Below, in pieces: positions 42,721 to 54,037 of a stretch of 64,000 bases of DNA. The stretch comes from Eurosta solidaginis (Eukaryota; Arthropoda; Insecta; Diptera; Tephritidae). How positions within the stretch are numbered: the stretch's first letter is position 1; every line of letters starts with the position of its first letter. Location: contig NC_090321.1 in the NCBI RefSeq assembly GCF_040869045.1, forward strand, positions 135,337,689-135,401,688, given 5' to 3'. The notes below the pieces were generated by a model. The model searched no databases. It saw only the letters and a list, made by a program, of their open reading frames with translations, and was not told the origin of the DNA. The position numbers were made by a program, and so were the translations under genes.

Positions 42721-43769
42721 AAAAACTTAATCGCAAGTGGAATGCTCGAAAAGGATTTTCCAAATAACTCGGTCTTTGTCTCATCTAGAAAAAATTTTTA
42801 TCCCGAATATTATCTTTAATAAATGCTCTAAGATATGTTCAGAGTTACAGGTTCCGGAGTGCGTGTCATTTGTTTGATTTTAGTTCCTTTTTAAAGCACG
42901 CCGTTGACAGCTATTTGTTTGGCGTTTTCATACGAAATATTTTGAAACGACAGCAGTAGCGCACTCCCATATTCAGTCTTAAGAGAATAACCGACCCGAC
43001 AAGTGGTGAATTTGAATTTTATGTGGTGCAGTGCTGGTAGGATGAGAAAATCAGTTTGAATAAAATCCTTAACCAATATTTATGCAATTGCTGTTGGAAA
43101 ATTATTTTTAAAGTTAAATCTGGTTTTCAACTTTCTTAAGAATGTAATTATTTATAGAAAGCAACAATTTAATAAAGTGCGAAACCTCCCAGGCATTAAC
43201 ATAAAGTTATTTATAGCCTGAATGTATGATTGTTTTAATGAAATCATTCCCGTGTAACAATTTCTGGTACTTTCGGCTATAGCTGCAGCCGCTAATTTTA
43301 AATATACGAAGCTACATATATATTTATTCGGTAGAGATATACAAATGTATTCGTTGTGAGAGAAGTGGGTATTAAAAGAGTATACGTCTACAAAAAATCA
43401 TGTGCCTCAACTAAACATTAGATTACCATGTGCTTTTGAATATACACAAATGTACGTATGTATATATCTTAAAAAATGTGCAAATAGAAGTGTCATAAAA
43501 GGAAGAAATACGAAAAAAGAAGTCAAAGGACTCATTAGGAAAAGCTAAAAATGTTCCCACACATGTACATATATGCGTAAAAAGTGAACCGAGTGTACAC
43601 AAAAAATAATTGTTTTCACAAAACATAAGTCCAACAATTCAACAAAACTTTCCACTCCATCAAAATTATATTGAAAACTCATGTGGGACATTTTTTGCTA
43701 CATTTTCTTTTTTTTTTGTTAATTTTAACAACGATTGCAACTAGCGGTCTAAGAAAAAATTAAAAAATG
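42721..43769. other. Spacer between the duplicated blocks; no gene recognised
   Basis: AT-rich with ATATGTACATA-type simple stretches (43,430-43,570). A minus-strand frame of 61 codons (42,891-43,076) and one of 67 (43,423-43,626) show no known motif. Confidence 0.4.
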
Positions 43770-43890
43770 CCGAGACGAATTTTCACTGAGAAGCTTTTCA
43801 TGGTAGAACTACAGGAATGTTTGCCAAATCACTACCGAGGGGCGACCCAGCTTAGAAAAACTTTTTTCTGGCGGAAAAAAACTATTTTTC
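43770..43890 (-). mobile_element. tRNA-derived SINE, family 1, copy C (partial)
   Basis: On the reverse strand: TTCTAAGCTGGGTCGCCCCTC, CGGTAGTGATTTGGCAAAC and CATGAAAAGCTTCTCAGTG, which match the body of copy A at 6,540-6,620. The tRNA head and the tail are missing. It lies just before the second copy of the duplicated block. Confidence 0.7.
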
Positions 43891-43914
43891 CAAATTTTTG
43901 ATAACTTTTATGTC

Positions 43915-44300
43915 AGTAAAAAAAGAAAAGAAAAATGTTAAGCATATCCTTTATACAAATTGACAAAATCAGCGAAAAATATATCCTCATATAAAGACAT
44001 ATTCTTGTTGAACTTTGATTATAAAATTTTGACATAGAAATTGTAAAAATATTTATGAGAAATAAAAATATAAAAGTGGAGCGGACATAAATTGGATTGG
44101 AAAGTTGGCAGAGAAGGAGTCAACTTATAAATATTCAGACTTTATAATTTTATTTCTCATAAATATTTTTACAATTTCTATGTCAAAATTTTAAATTCGA
44201 ATTTCAGCAAGAATATATCTCTATATAAGGATACATTACATTGATTTTCTCCATTTTTATAAAGGAAATGCTTAAAAAATTTTTCTTTTCTTTTTACTTT
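43915..44300. mobile_element. Fold-back element family A, copy 3
   Basis: Same arms as copy 2 (GAAATTGTAAAAATATTTATG and its inverse; AAAGTGGAGCGGACATAAAT in the loop) with an extra ~25-base insertion in the loop. It sits at the start of the second duplicated block, as copy 2 does in the first. Confidence 0.8.
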
Positions 44301-45306
44301 TATTAATTGAGAATTCATATAATTCTTGTATGTATACAATATAGTACATATCAGAAAACTATGTCAAGCTGCATTTGTTTTTAAGCTACTTGAAAATTGT
44401 TCATATATGCCAAGCTTGAATTGGTACAAGTAAGTATGTGGATGAAGTTCCAAGACTGTAGCGCAATGGGAAGTCTCTTGAAAATTGATCGCAAGATTCC
44501 CCCCGTTCCGTATGATTTTTCCTACTATCCCAATTCGTGCGCCGCTATCGAAACCTTTTGTATTATGTTTTATGCTGTCATCGGCCTCTGAATTAAGTTT
44601 GAAATTTCAAGTCTCTAGCTCACCAAGAATTTACTTAAAAACCGATCTCAAAGCTCCAAATTTCCAAATTCTTATCCAATTATTTCGATCCGTCCGCCAC
44701 CTAACAGAAGTTTTTTTTACTTTTTGTTGCATCGCCCCGGTGTCTTAACCTATCTGTGAAGTTGCATGTTTGTAGCTCAATGGGAAGTTACTTAAAAATC
44801 GATCGCAAGATTCCATTCGTTCCGTACTACTTTTCTAAATATCCCGATCCGTGCGCCCCTAGCGAAACTTTTTTTATGCATTTTAAACTGTCATGGCCTC
44901 TGAATCAAGTTTGAAATTTCAAGTCTCTGCCTCATCGTGAATTACCTAAAAGCCGGTTTAAGTTCACATCTAGCTATTTCAATCCGTGCGCAATCTAATG
45001 GATTTTCCCCCTTTTGTTGCATTGTCTCGATGTCTTAACCTATATGTGAAGATTCACGTTTGTAGCTCAATGAGAAGTTACTTAAAAATCGATCTCAAAA
45101 TTCCAAATTTCCAAACTTTTATCTAATTATTTCAATCCGCGCGCCACCTAACGGATTGTTTTCCATTTTGTTGCTTTGTCTTGGTGTCTTAACCTATATG
45201 TGAAGTTTCACGTTTGTAGCTTAATGAGAAGTTAATTAAACATCGATTGCAAGATTTGTATTGAAAATGCGTACAAATATTCAACCGACCTAATATAAAG
45301 GAAATA

Positions 45307-46489
45307 TAGTGCGATTATCTACTTTGCTTATTTCTTTGGAATTTTATGAGCTTTTGAAATTGATCGTTGCAGCACATGAACAATCGAGTTTTTGGCCCCT
45401 AACTCCAGATTTTGAGGGTCTATGGAAAATTCTGAGTATGCAGTTTCGGTTATGTATGTAAGTCTCGCAATAAGTCTCATTACGTAATTTTTTTTTATGT
45501 GGTATTTTTAAATTTACAATTTATAAATTTGTAGTTTTTTTGCTTGAATACTAACTCTTTGTTTGAAACATAAGGCGTTCGCCAAGTTAACACATTTTTT
45601 GTACTATTTATTAAAACAGAGTTTATGATAGTTTTCTAACATGATTAAATTACAAGAGGTTTGCTCGGTTGACAAAATGTTTTACAATTGCAGCCATCTT
45701 GACCCCAATTCGCAATGATATCCACTAACTAGGTAATTTCTTTGCAAACTTATGAAAAACATTACTTAGTAGTAGAAATAGGAGGCAAACAATTTAAATT
45801 GCCTAATAAGTACTGAACTGCATAATTCCTTAGTTTTATTTTTCCGATTTTATGGTAAAAGTATTAAATATATCAGGATCTACTAGAGTGGCAGAGTAAA
45901 GGAAATTTTATAAAAATTGCCTTAGTATTTGATTTTGTGGTAGTATATCCTGAATTAGAAATACCATAACGGATGTTGTACTCATTGAACGTGTTAACTT
46001 ATTCATTGTTGATGTTGTACTCATTGAACGTGTTAACTTATTCATTCCATACGTTCGGAACATTCGTCTATATTTAAGTATTTATGTAGCGTTTTTATAT
46101 TTGGAACATTATTTATATTTCGAACGTTCGAACCGCATGTGGTAATATAAAACATAAATGTTCCGAATATTCCAAATTAACGGAATAGAGCTTTCCGAAG
46201 TTTCAGAATAAATAGGTAAAAGCACTCCCTGTGTAGCAAGACCGAACATAAGCTGAACTCTTGTGTCAAAATCGAAGCCAGAGTTTCAAGTTCTAAGAAA
46301 GTCAACCAATTTTCTATGTTTTCTTTCGATAACGATTGAACCGCGAGATTCTCGAAGCGAATCTAACATTCCTAAGATTCTTTTGACAGGGATAATAAAG
46401 AAGAATTCGTTCGCATTTTAATTATAGATCCCATTTCCTTCGTCAGAGGATAACAAAAAGTACATTGGTGACCATGTAAAAAAAAAAGG
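45307..46489. other. AT-rich DNA with a 39-bp tandem duplication
   Basis: No gene recognised. At 45,972-46,049 the 39-base sequence GATGTTGTACTCATTGAACG plus GTGTTAACTTATTCATT is present twice in a row, identical but for the last bases. The rest has no repeat or coding signal. Confidence 0.6.
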
Positions 46490-46715
46490 CAAGTCGCGAT
46501 AACCTCCGAAGAGATTTTAAGCAGAGCTTCTCTTCCAATTGGGGGTAGGGTACCTAAGTACATGATTTACGCCGACTCCGAGAGGCATGTACAAGGCAGA
46601 TAAGTTTTCACTGACAAGGGTGACCCCGCTTAGGAAAAGCTTGCTTCTAAATGTTTGATCTTGCTTTGCCCGGGCGTGAACCCAGGATCTTAAGTGCCGT
46701 AGGAGCACGTAAATG
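46490..46715 (-). mobile_element. tRNA-derived SINE, family 1, copy B
   Basis: On the reverse strand it begins near 46,712 with GTGCTCCTACGGCAC, has the B box GGGTTCACGCC (plus strand GGCGTGAACCC near 46,672), then CTAAGCGGGGTCACCC, CGGAGTCGGCGTAAATC, GGAAGAGAAGCTC and TCTTCGGAGGTTATCGCG. This is the same order as copy A at 6,430-6,775. Confidence 0.8.
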
Positions 46716-48181
46716 GGAAAAAATTTTCTCTAAATCAAATTTCTATGTAACGGTTTATGCTAGGGTTATTAAACGAAAAAAACTTGATAGGCCAATTCCT
46801 TGACGATACGAGAAAAATCTGATTTTTATAAATTTTTTAAAAATTAATATTGAAAAAAGTTTTCCAAAAGGTCATTTCGCTTTTTTGCCGTTTTTTAATT
46901 ATTAAAAATAAACTTAAGGCTTTTTTTCTTTAAGACCAATCTCACTATAGATTTTGATTTGCTGAACTAGAATTTGTAAAAAAAGAGAAAGTTACAATCG
47001 AAATTTTCAATTTAAAGGTCACCAAAATGTAAGCGATCGATAGGTTTTCAAATTAACCAGAAATCTGAGGTATTTTCCCTAATATAAATTGGACTTAAAA
47101 CGATGGCGTACATTTTGTTGGTAGTTTTCACGAAAATTTATGTTTGAATATCTCAACATCTCAAAATCGGTAAAAATGTGATTTGGGATTAAAAAATGTT
47201 CTTTCGGTTTTTTTTTACAATTAAAAACAGCTCAAGAACGTCAAAATTACGCTTTCAAACATGTTTTTCACCACTAAGTTTTGAAACTTTTAATTGCTTT
47301 TGCCTTTTTCATACTGAATACTATTTGAACTTTTAGACAGTATCTGAAAAGTCTTCAGATATAATAGGTAATTTGTAATGATATAGAAAGTCGGTCATAT
47401 AAATTGTACTAGAGACCAATATTTTAAATTTTATTCGTGCTACAAGTGAAAAATTTTGTGAGATACGATACCTCCTTTTTACATATTCGAGTTCAGCATT
47501 TCAAAATATATAAAAGGTTTAACTTTTAACAGAAAAAAACATTTAGTTTTTCTTTTATAAGAAAAAAACGTTAAAAAAAGTGGCTTTTCGAGCACTTTTT
47601 ATTTGAATAGTCTAGCGTTAAATATTGGCTGTGTAGCAAAAGTAAATACCTCGGATCTCCGCAGAACCTCACTTTATCAGAGACTTGTTGCCGCCTACTG
47701 TAACGATGTGCAAGCTGATGGTTGATCACTCACTATACAAAGGTTCTATGGGTCAAAAACATCACCCTCGAAGCCATTTAAAACTATAACAAAAGCGGAA
47801 GTGAGAGGCAGAACCACTAATAGGTCTCCAGTTCGGAAGCACTTTTACACCGATTGTTACAATCCTGTTGGTGATATTTTCTAACATTTAGCAGTCGATA
47901 ATCGCTAGATACAGCAATATAAATTTCTCCCACTCAAAATTTGCAATGATTTTGGGAAAGCCACTTGAGATTAGGTATATAAGTCGTGGAATGCCACAAA
48001 TGCAAAATTGTTCGCTACAAAGCTTAAGGTTTCCCATACATGGGTTAAGTTAGAATATATTATCTCTTTCTACGCTCACGCAACCTCGGATACGACCAAA
48101 ATTCCACAGCAGAACAATCTACGATTTCAATATTATAATAATATAATAATAATTATTTATTTACGGTCTTTAAGACTTAGT
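46716..48181. other. No feature recognised
   Basis: AT-rich sequence without coding signal or defined repeats. It ends at the 3' edge of the minus-strand LINE (AT-rich, TATATATATAATATATAATG near 48,200). Confidence 0.4.
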
Positions 48182-48939
48182 TCAAGGTAAAAAAAAATAT
48201 ATATATATAATATATAATGACTTACAGTATAAAAATAATTTTGCTTTAAATTTATTAATATTTTCACAGTCTTTTATCGCATTTGGTAATTGATTGTACA
48301 TTTTATAACCTATATATTCTATAGTCTTCTTCGTGAACTCCGTTCTTATTCTAGGCAGTCGTATATTTCCGCTGCTTCTAGTTCCATAGTTATGTGTTTC
48401 ATGATTAAAATGTATTCTCCCGTTCAGATAATTCGGTGTTATTCCTAATTTCATATGATGTATAAATTTCAATGTAAAATAATATATCGACTGTTTTACA
48501 CTGACCCAGTTTAACATATTTAGCATTGCAGTTTTTGGTGTTCTAAGTGAACATTTTAAAATTAATCGCATTGCCTTGTTTTGTTGTATCTGCAGTTTTT
48601 TTATTTGTGTGTCATTTGCTAATAGCAGGATTGTTGGACAATAGATAAAGTGCGGTTCAATAATTGATCGATACACTAATATTTTGTGTCGTTGACTAAT
48701 ATATTTACAAGTTCTGTACATAAAACCAATTTTTTTGCAATTTTGTTTTCTAAATAACTTATGTTATCTCCAAATCTAAGGTTTTTGTCGATCAAGACTC
48801 CTAGGTATTTGATCTTGTCTACTTGCTGAATTTCAACATTTCTTATCTTCAGAGTAATATTGCTAAGGTTATTGGCACCCATAATGCTTTGATTTTTGCC
48901 AAATATCATACATTTGGTTTTATCCACAATAACTTTCAA
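48182..48939 (-). pseudogene. Minus-strand CR1-like LINE: C-terminal part of RT protein
   Basis: Two overlapping reverse frames. The upstream one (48,676-48,939) has KTKCMIFGKNQ and KIKYLGVLIDKNLRFGDNI, the RT thumb region. The other (48,182-48,721) has YRSIIEPHFIYCPTILLLA, LQIQQNKAMRLIL, HNYGTRSSGNIRLP and YNQLPNAIKDCENINKFK, the C-terminal domain. A frameshift joins them near 48,700. The 3' UTR is short and AT-rich. Confidence 0.8.
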
Positions 48940-48960
48940 CTTTCTATGGCATAGCCATTT

Positions 48961-49680
48961 TTAAAGGGAGTCTAAGTCTTCTTGCATTTTCGATACCGCA
49001 AAGCCCGCATTTTTTTCACTGATGGTTATCAATGCATCCTCCGCAAATTGTCGAATATTGCAATATTTCAAGCATTCTTTAATATCGTTAATATATATTG
49101 TAAACAATAGCGGTGCTAATACTGAACCTTGCGGTAGCCCAATATATACATCAGCAACCGCTGAAACTGCACTTCCAATTATCGTCTTCTGCTTTCTATT
49201 ACTCAAATAGCTTCTGAACCATTCTAAGGCTTTTCCTCTTATCCCATTATTAAACATAACATTCAGCTGTTCCTATCTATCCACAGTTTCAAAAGCACGT
49301 TTTAAGTATAAAAAGACTGAGATCACAACTTTCTTGTCAGTTATATGCTCTTTCCATTCCGCAATAACCATATTCAGTGCTGTTTCGCAAGAATGGCTCT
49401 TCCTAAACCCAGATTGTTCAGGTATAATAATTTGGTATTTATCTAGACATGCCACTAATTGATTTTTAACCACGGTTTCCATAATTTTTTCATCTGCGGG
49501 TAGCGTATTAATTGGGCGCAGTTCCTCCGGCCTTACTGTATTTTTGACTTTTTCCACAGGTACTATAGTTGATACTTTCCAGCAATTTGGAACAATGCTA
49601 CTGTTTATTGATTCGTTTATTGTATCTTTGTAGAAGTGAGCAATGTAAATCATGACATCGTTAAATACCCCTTCCGACAA
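48961..49680 (-). pseudogene. Minus-strand CR1-like LINE: reverse transcriptase core
   Basis: Frame 49,273-49,680: NCWKVSTIVPVEKVKN, RPINTLPADEKIMETVV, QSGFRKSHSCETALN, FLYLKRAFETVDR. The catalytic Asp motif (normally D-F-S/K-A-F-D) reads YLKRAFETVD, so the first metal-binding Asp is lost. Frame 48,961-49,257: IGLPQGSVLAPLLFTIYIND and RQFAEDALITI. The catalytic YADD box has become FAED. A frameshift separates the frames at about 49,265. With two catalytic motifs altered, the RT is dead. Confidence 0.85.
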
Positions 49681-49695
49681 AAGCTTTTTTCCACC

Positions 49696-50573
49696 CTATT
49701 TATTTCTAAAAGATTTAGTAATGTTCATTACATCATCTAACTCTACGTCGGTGAATTGAAAAGTTTCAATTGCATTATTTACACTTGTTTCTGCCGCATT
49801 CGGAATTATTTCAATGCTATCATTAATTTCAGCTATGCTCCGTACAAAAAATGTATTTAGGGCATTGACTATGTCGTATCCCTTCTCGAGGCATTCATTG
49901 TTAATTACTATTTTGCTAACGACCTTTTTGTCATCGGTGAGCTCAGCAAGATCTTTTAAAGACATGTGGAATGATAGTGAATCGAGCACTTTATATTCCA
50001 TATATTTCTTCTTTTTATACATAACAGTTTTTTTATATATTTTTTAGCGCCATTATAATCCTCCCAGTTGCCAGTATTTCTAGCAGTATTATAGGATTCA
50101 AGTTTTATTTTGTGCAGTTCCCTTAGCTCACGGTCATACCACTTATTCCCCAGTTGTATTTGGATCCTCTTCTCATACGTCAGTGCTTGCATAGCTTCAG
50201 TTAAAATATTGTTCAGGATCTCAGTTCTACGTTCTACTCCTACATGAGACACAGAGCTAAAGTCGCATGTTCGCAGCAGATTTAAAAGATTTTCTGCGCT
50301 ATAGTACTCCCAGTTGGTGACAGTAGCAACTTTTCTCATTTTGCAATATTTAGCTGTTGGTACTTTGAAATGAATTGTTTCATGATCGGAAATTCTATAT
50401 TCACTTACATGTTCAGTTTTAACTTGCTCATTATTGCTGAACAATAAGTCTATTTTCGTAGAAGAGTGCTCAGTTATTCTTGTGTTGAAATTTATTCTTT
50501 GTACCATAGCCATTTGTGCAAATAAACTTATAAGCTGGTTTGAGTATGTTGATGATATATTCCAGGGATGCAC
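49696..50573 (-). pseudogene. Minus-strand CR1-like LINE: endonuclease end and RT linker
   Basis: Frame 49,956-50,573: HPWNISSTYSNQLISLF, STKIDLLFSNNEQV and YRISDHETIHFKV (the final endonuclease SDH motif), then linker KRIQIQLGNKWYDRELREL. Frame 49,696-50,022: SLSFHMSLKDLAELTDDKK, the linker ahead of RT. Frameshift at about 50,000. Upstream it is cut at 50,573 by an inserted MITE. Confidence 0.8.
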
Positions 50574-50574
50574 C

Positions 50575-51084
50575 TTAACGTTAAGCTAACCGTTTATCAA
50601 AAAATGTCCACCGTTTCCGTTGAAACACTTCGAAATATTATCGATAAAGAAATTATCAAGATAAATTGTATCTCGTTTTTAACCGAAACGAAAAGCTTTC
50701 GTTAACGTTAAAAACGTTAACAAAAACGTGATACTTTATGTTTGAATTGTGCTGGCAATGCTATAGCCATGGTGAAGCCGTAAGGTGGTAACAGCGAGCG
50801 GACATGCACACAAACTCCATGTAATTTGTTTGTGTAATTCGTTGGTGCTAATGTCAAAAATACTCTGCGAAATGTTCGTACTGTCAAAATTCATGAGAAA
50901 AGTTGCAATCAGCTTGGCTAATGCTTTCACCTTTAATGACTCCGCCATCAATCAGCTTTGGCAGCATAGTTTGAAATTAATAATCAACATAAACGATTTG
51001 ATTTCGTTTTGATATGGGAGAAAACGAAACGAAATCATTTCATTAATTTGACGTTCTTAACGTTAATAAACGAAACGAAATGGC
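50575..51084. mobile_element. MITE-like insertion rich in AACGTTAA / AACGAAACGAAA motifs
   Basis: Starts TAACGTTAAGCTAACCG and ends TTAACGTTAATAAACGAAACG AAATGG region near 51,083. It splits the endonuclease of the minus-strand LINE: codons for GDFNINMN lie right of it and codons for HPWNISSTY left of it. Non-coding; plus- and minus-strand short frames within it look accidental. The exact ends and target duplication are not clear because the adjoining palindrome is part of the same rearrangement. Confidence 0.65.
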
Positions 51085-51311
51085 CAACATTATAATAGTT
51101 GGAGATTTTAATATTAATATGAATATATCAGGCATGCTTAACCAACGAACCGATATCATTTCGTTACGATAATTAACGTTAATAAACGGAACAAAGCTAT
51201 TTCGTTTCGTTTATTAACGTTAATTATCCTAACGAAATGATATCGGTTCGTTGGTTAAGCATGCCTGATATATTCATATTAATATTAAAATCTCCAACTA
51301 TTATAATGTTG
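51085..51311. repeat. Near-perfect palindrome, arms about 105 bp
   Basis: Left arm from CAACATTATAATAGTTGGAG at 51,085; right arm ends CCAACTATTATAATGTTG at 51,311; the centre is near 51,198. By eye the arms differ at one base (GTTACGATAA against GTTAGGATAA). Each arm includes the LINE endonuclease segment coding for IIIVGDFNINMN plus a piece of the MITE motif (AACGTTAATAAACG). The right arm is in the LINE's own frame; the left is an inverted copy. Confidence 0.9.
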
Positions 51312-51744
51312 TCAGATTGCCTGAGGTGTTCATTGATGACATTGTTTAAGTATGTCATGAAGTCAGCATCACTGCTATTTGGTGAGTGATAGAGTACACC
51401 AATTTGCCATTTTAACGCATATTTTTTAAGTTTTATGATAATGCACCACACATTCCTGTCAATAGCTTAATTACACATACGCCACCTGTATGTCTACTGT
51501 GGGAATCGCAGCGGATGAATTTATATGTGGAAATGCATAGCTCAGAATCCATAATTATATCTGTTGTACATGTTTCCGCGCATAAAACAATGCTGGGTTT
51601 TTTTATTTCAATAAGATGTTCCAGCTCTAGCTTATTTGCTGTAATACTATTAATATTAAAATATATACAGTCCAAGTTGAGCACTTTGTTACGCAGGTTT
51701 GTATTAGTTTTTGACTTGTGTTTTGTGGTTACAGATTCCCTCAT
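51224..51744 (-). pseudogene. Minus-strand CR1-like LINE: endonuclease N-terminus
   Basis: Frame 51,433-51,744: LDCIYFNINSITANKLEL (catalytic Asn region), KPSIVLCAETCTTDIIM (catalytic Glu), SHSRHTGGVCVIK. Frame 51,224-51,451: WQIGVLYHSPNSSDADFM, NIIIVGDFNINMN (Asp/Asn). A frameshift joins them at about 51,440. The next codons are displaced by the palindrome and MITE. Confidence 0.85.
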
Positions 51745-51749
51745 TGGTT

Positions 51750-52983
51750 GCTAATAGCCAATCTTCCTCTTCCTTGCTATGAGCTTTTGTTGATACACAG
51801 GACACATTCTGTCCATGGAATCGTGATTTTCGTCCAGTCCCATATTTTTCCCCCAAATGGCAAATTAACATTCATGATGTCTTTTAAAAGTTTGTCAACA
51901 ATGGTAATTACATCTTTAGGAACCATAGATGCTTTGTCCCAAATAAATAAATCGGTTTTAAAATACAAATTTTACAACGTACCACGTATGTATGTATGTA
52001 GGTATTTAACTTAAATGGTTTTCAAAATTTCAAATCAAAAATAGAAAGAAATCAGCTGTTCTTATTTGCTTATATGCGGCTACGATGTCACCATAAAAAT
52101 TATGAAAGTTGTATGTACGAATGTTTTATGAACGTGTGTATGTATGTATATAAAAGTCTCTTGTCAAATATCAACAGAAATCATCTGTAAATCAATTAAA
52201 ACTTACAGCTTGCACTGCCATCAAGCGTATAATGCAGTGCGCTGCCATCTAGCTTGCAATACAACAATACAGCTTGCGCTCCCATCTAGCATAATGCAGT
52301 GCAAATATTCACAATAGTGCCATAGTACAAATAGATTTCTTTGTGGGCTCACAATCGTTTATTTTTAACAAATTATTTTAATTAAATATAGCTAAACAAA
52401 AGCACTACGACCAAAATTGCCCAAAGCTCGCTAATAGCCCGAATCTCCATATTTACAACCAAAACTTTATTTATAGATTTGGATTCCAGAGCGAAAAAGG
52501 GACCTGCACATAAAAACAGAAATTAGAAATAATATATATGATTAGAAGCAATAAACCTCCGGGGAGATCAAGGCCGATTTCTCATTGGATTTGTAGTGCT
52601 CCACTATAAAAAAATAACCGTTACACGAAACATTCGAATTTATAAATTGCAAACACTTTCAAAATTCCACAAAAAAATTAATTTTATTATAAAATTTCAT
52701 AAACTCGTTTGTTCAGGCTTGAACTCAATATCGCACACCTAGATCAAAATAGCCATCAACACAAAAAATCGCAATGCTCAGAAAAGGGGAAAACTCTCTG
52801 CCTCTCCAATATGGAACAATGCAATTTTTTAGTTTTTACAAAGGCTTTTTTCGCTGAATAGTGGAAGTATTAATAAATCGAGTATACAGTTCGGTAGCAA
52901 TTGAATTGGGAAACCCAGTGATACTCATAATTCAAAATTTCTGATTTTTGAGTTAGCTCCTGTTTGATCTGGGTATGCAATAT
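51750..52983. other. Possible LINE 5' region, then unrecognised AT-rich DNA
   Basis: 51,777-51,968 on the minus strand is open (KTDLFIWDKASMVPKDVIT) and may be the tail of ORF1 of the adjoining LINE; I cannot confirm. 52,195-52,315 has three copies of CAGCTTGC-CTGCCATCTAGC-like words with GCAGTGC. The remainder shows nothing. Confidence 0.4.
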
Positions 52984-53475
52984 TGTAACGAATTTAGGGA
53001 AACTCCACTTATTTTACCCCTTCTACTAACGTTCATATCGCTAAACTGTTGAATAAATAACTGAATAGTCAATAATGGAAAAATGGTCTTTATTAAACTA
53101 CTTTGAAAATACTTCACAATAACACTTATACTTCACAACCAATAGCGTGCTTAAATCAAACTGTATACGGACTACTCAGCTTCTGCTGCTTTTATACTCT
53201 CTGCTCAAATATCTAGACGTTTCTTCTCCTAGAATCCTCTACCTGGTCACCCCACACGCGCGTGTATTTGTAGTGTGTAACCATATGCGTGTGTATATGT
53301 GAGCGAAGTAGTAGCTGATGATGACATGCGTTTGTGAGTATCTCTCTGCTGCTTGTATGTACGTGTGTACATGATGATCAATTTGTTTACATACATACAA
53401 GTGTGGCAGCTTGATTTATTGTTGTTGTGGCTTTATTTACTTAGTACCAGCTTAGAGATGGTAATATTCGTCACA
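52984..53475 (-). repeat. LTR of a gypsy-type element (minus strand), 492 bp
   Basis: On the minus strand it starts TGTGACGAATATTACCATC and ends CTAAATTCGTTACA. The start matches the LTR start of the young gypsy element (TGTTACGAATATT) and the end matches its CGTTACA. It has a minus-strand TATA-like AGTATAAAAGCAGC near 53,190-53,200. Right next to it (53,476) is the polypurine tract, so this is the 3' LTR. The other end of the element is not in the window. Confidence 0.85.
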
Positions 53476-53860
53476 CTGCCCTCCACCTAAGTCTGATCGT
53501 CCCGCTCAGACAAAATTTTCGGTCTACACACTGCCAGCCTTTCCAAATGAACCACCTTCATTTTGTTTCGTGGTTTGCAAATGGCTTGTATGCGGTAAAC
53601 TACATCGTTGATTCGTTTTATAACTTTGTATGGGGCTTCCCAATTAAACTGCAATTTCGGGTACAAACCTTTTTTTCGTTGTGGGCTGTAAGCAGCACCA
53701 AATCTCCTTCCTTAAAACCTTCCTAATAAATTGCTTTATCGTATCTGGATTTCATCTTGTCACTCTTAATCTTTGTTCGTTGCCTTACAAGGTCGTGTAT
53801 TTCTCTCAGCTCTTCTTCCAAGACACCAGTGGATTTCTTGACATTTCAGAGAGCACAAAA
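53476..53860 (-). pseudogene. Gypsy-type integrase C-terminal tail with polypurine tract
   Basis: Reverse strand: REIHDLVRQRTKIKSDKMK, EGFKEGDLVLL (after a TAG), KKGLYPKLQFNWEAPYKVI, VYRIQAICKPRNKMKVVHLE and SERDDQT-stop, followed by AGGTGGAGGGCAG (53,476-53,488). The last part is clearly homologous to the 3' end of the 786-codon ORF at 61,860-62,066. The family is the same but the copies differ a lot (LTR 492 against 676 bp). Interrupted at 53,860 by a repeat of another element. Confidence 0.85.
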
Positions 53861-53902
53861 ACATAAAATTTTGCGCAAAATTTACTGTTTTTTTGCTCTC
53901 TG
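53848..53902. repeat. 55-bp palindrome, possible hAT end
   Basis: CAGAGAGCACAAAAACATAA...TTTTTTTGCTCTCTG is an imperfect palindrome around TTTTGCGCAAAA. hAT terminal repeats often start CAG, and a hAT-like transposase fragment lies downstream on the minus strand, so this may be its 3' terminus. No matching CAGAGAGC was seen at the other side. Confidence 0.5.
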
Positions 53903-53904
53903 AT

Positions 53905-54037
53905 TACTTTCTGAATTTTGACTTCTGAATTTTAGCTTCTGAATTTCGAGTTCTGAAATTTGCCTTCTTAATTTTGACTTCTGAAATTTGACTTCTGAAT
54001 ATTAATTTCTGAATTTTTGTTTCTGAATTTTGACCTC
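53905..54037. repeat. Short tandem repeat of ~16 bp (TTCTGAATTTTGACT type)
   Basis: About eight imperfect units of CTTCTGAATTTTGA in a row. It could be a subterminal repeat array of the hAT-like element. Confidence 0.85.

Larger units (their letters stand above)
40641..45306 (+). repeat. ~150-bp satellite-like arrays with a direct duplication
   Basis: Units with ATTATTTCGATCCGTGCGCC, TTGCATTGTCTCGGTGTCTT, AACCTATATGTGAAGTTTCA, CGTTTGTAGCTCAATGAGAA and GTTACTTAAAAATCGATCTC recur at spacings of 147-153 bases (e.g. 42,038; 42,191; 42,338; 42,490). The section 41,135-42,720 is repeated at 43,915-45,306 (same order, same fold-back element, same end TTCAACCGACCTAATATAAA). Open frames in this region (e.g. 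41,802-42,311) are by-products of the repeats. Confidence 0.85.

Noticed and set aside
42891..43076. Gene on the minus strand
   Set aside because: 61 codons, no known motif, AT-rich spacer between duplicated repeats.
53681..53866. Plus-strand protein gene
   Set aside because: It is the antisense of the integrase tail, which is well supported on the minus strand.
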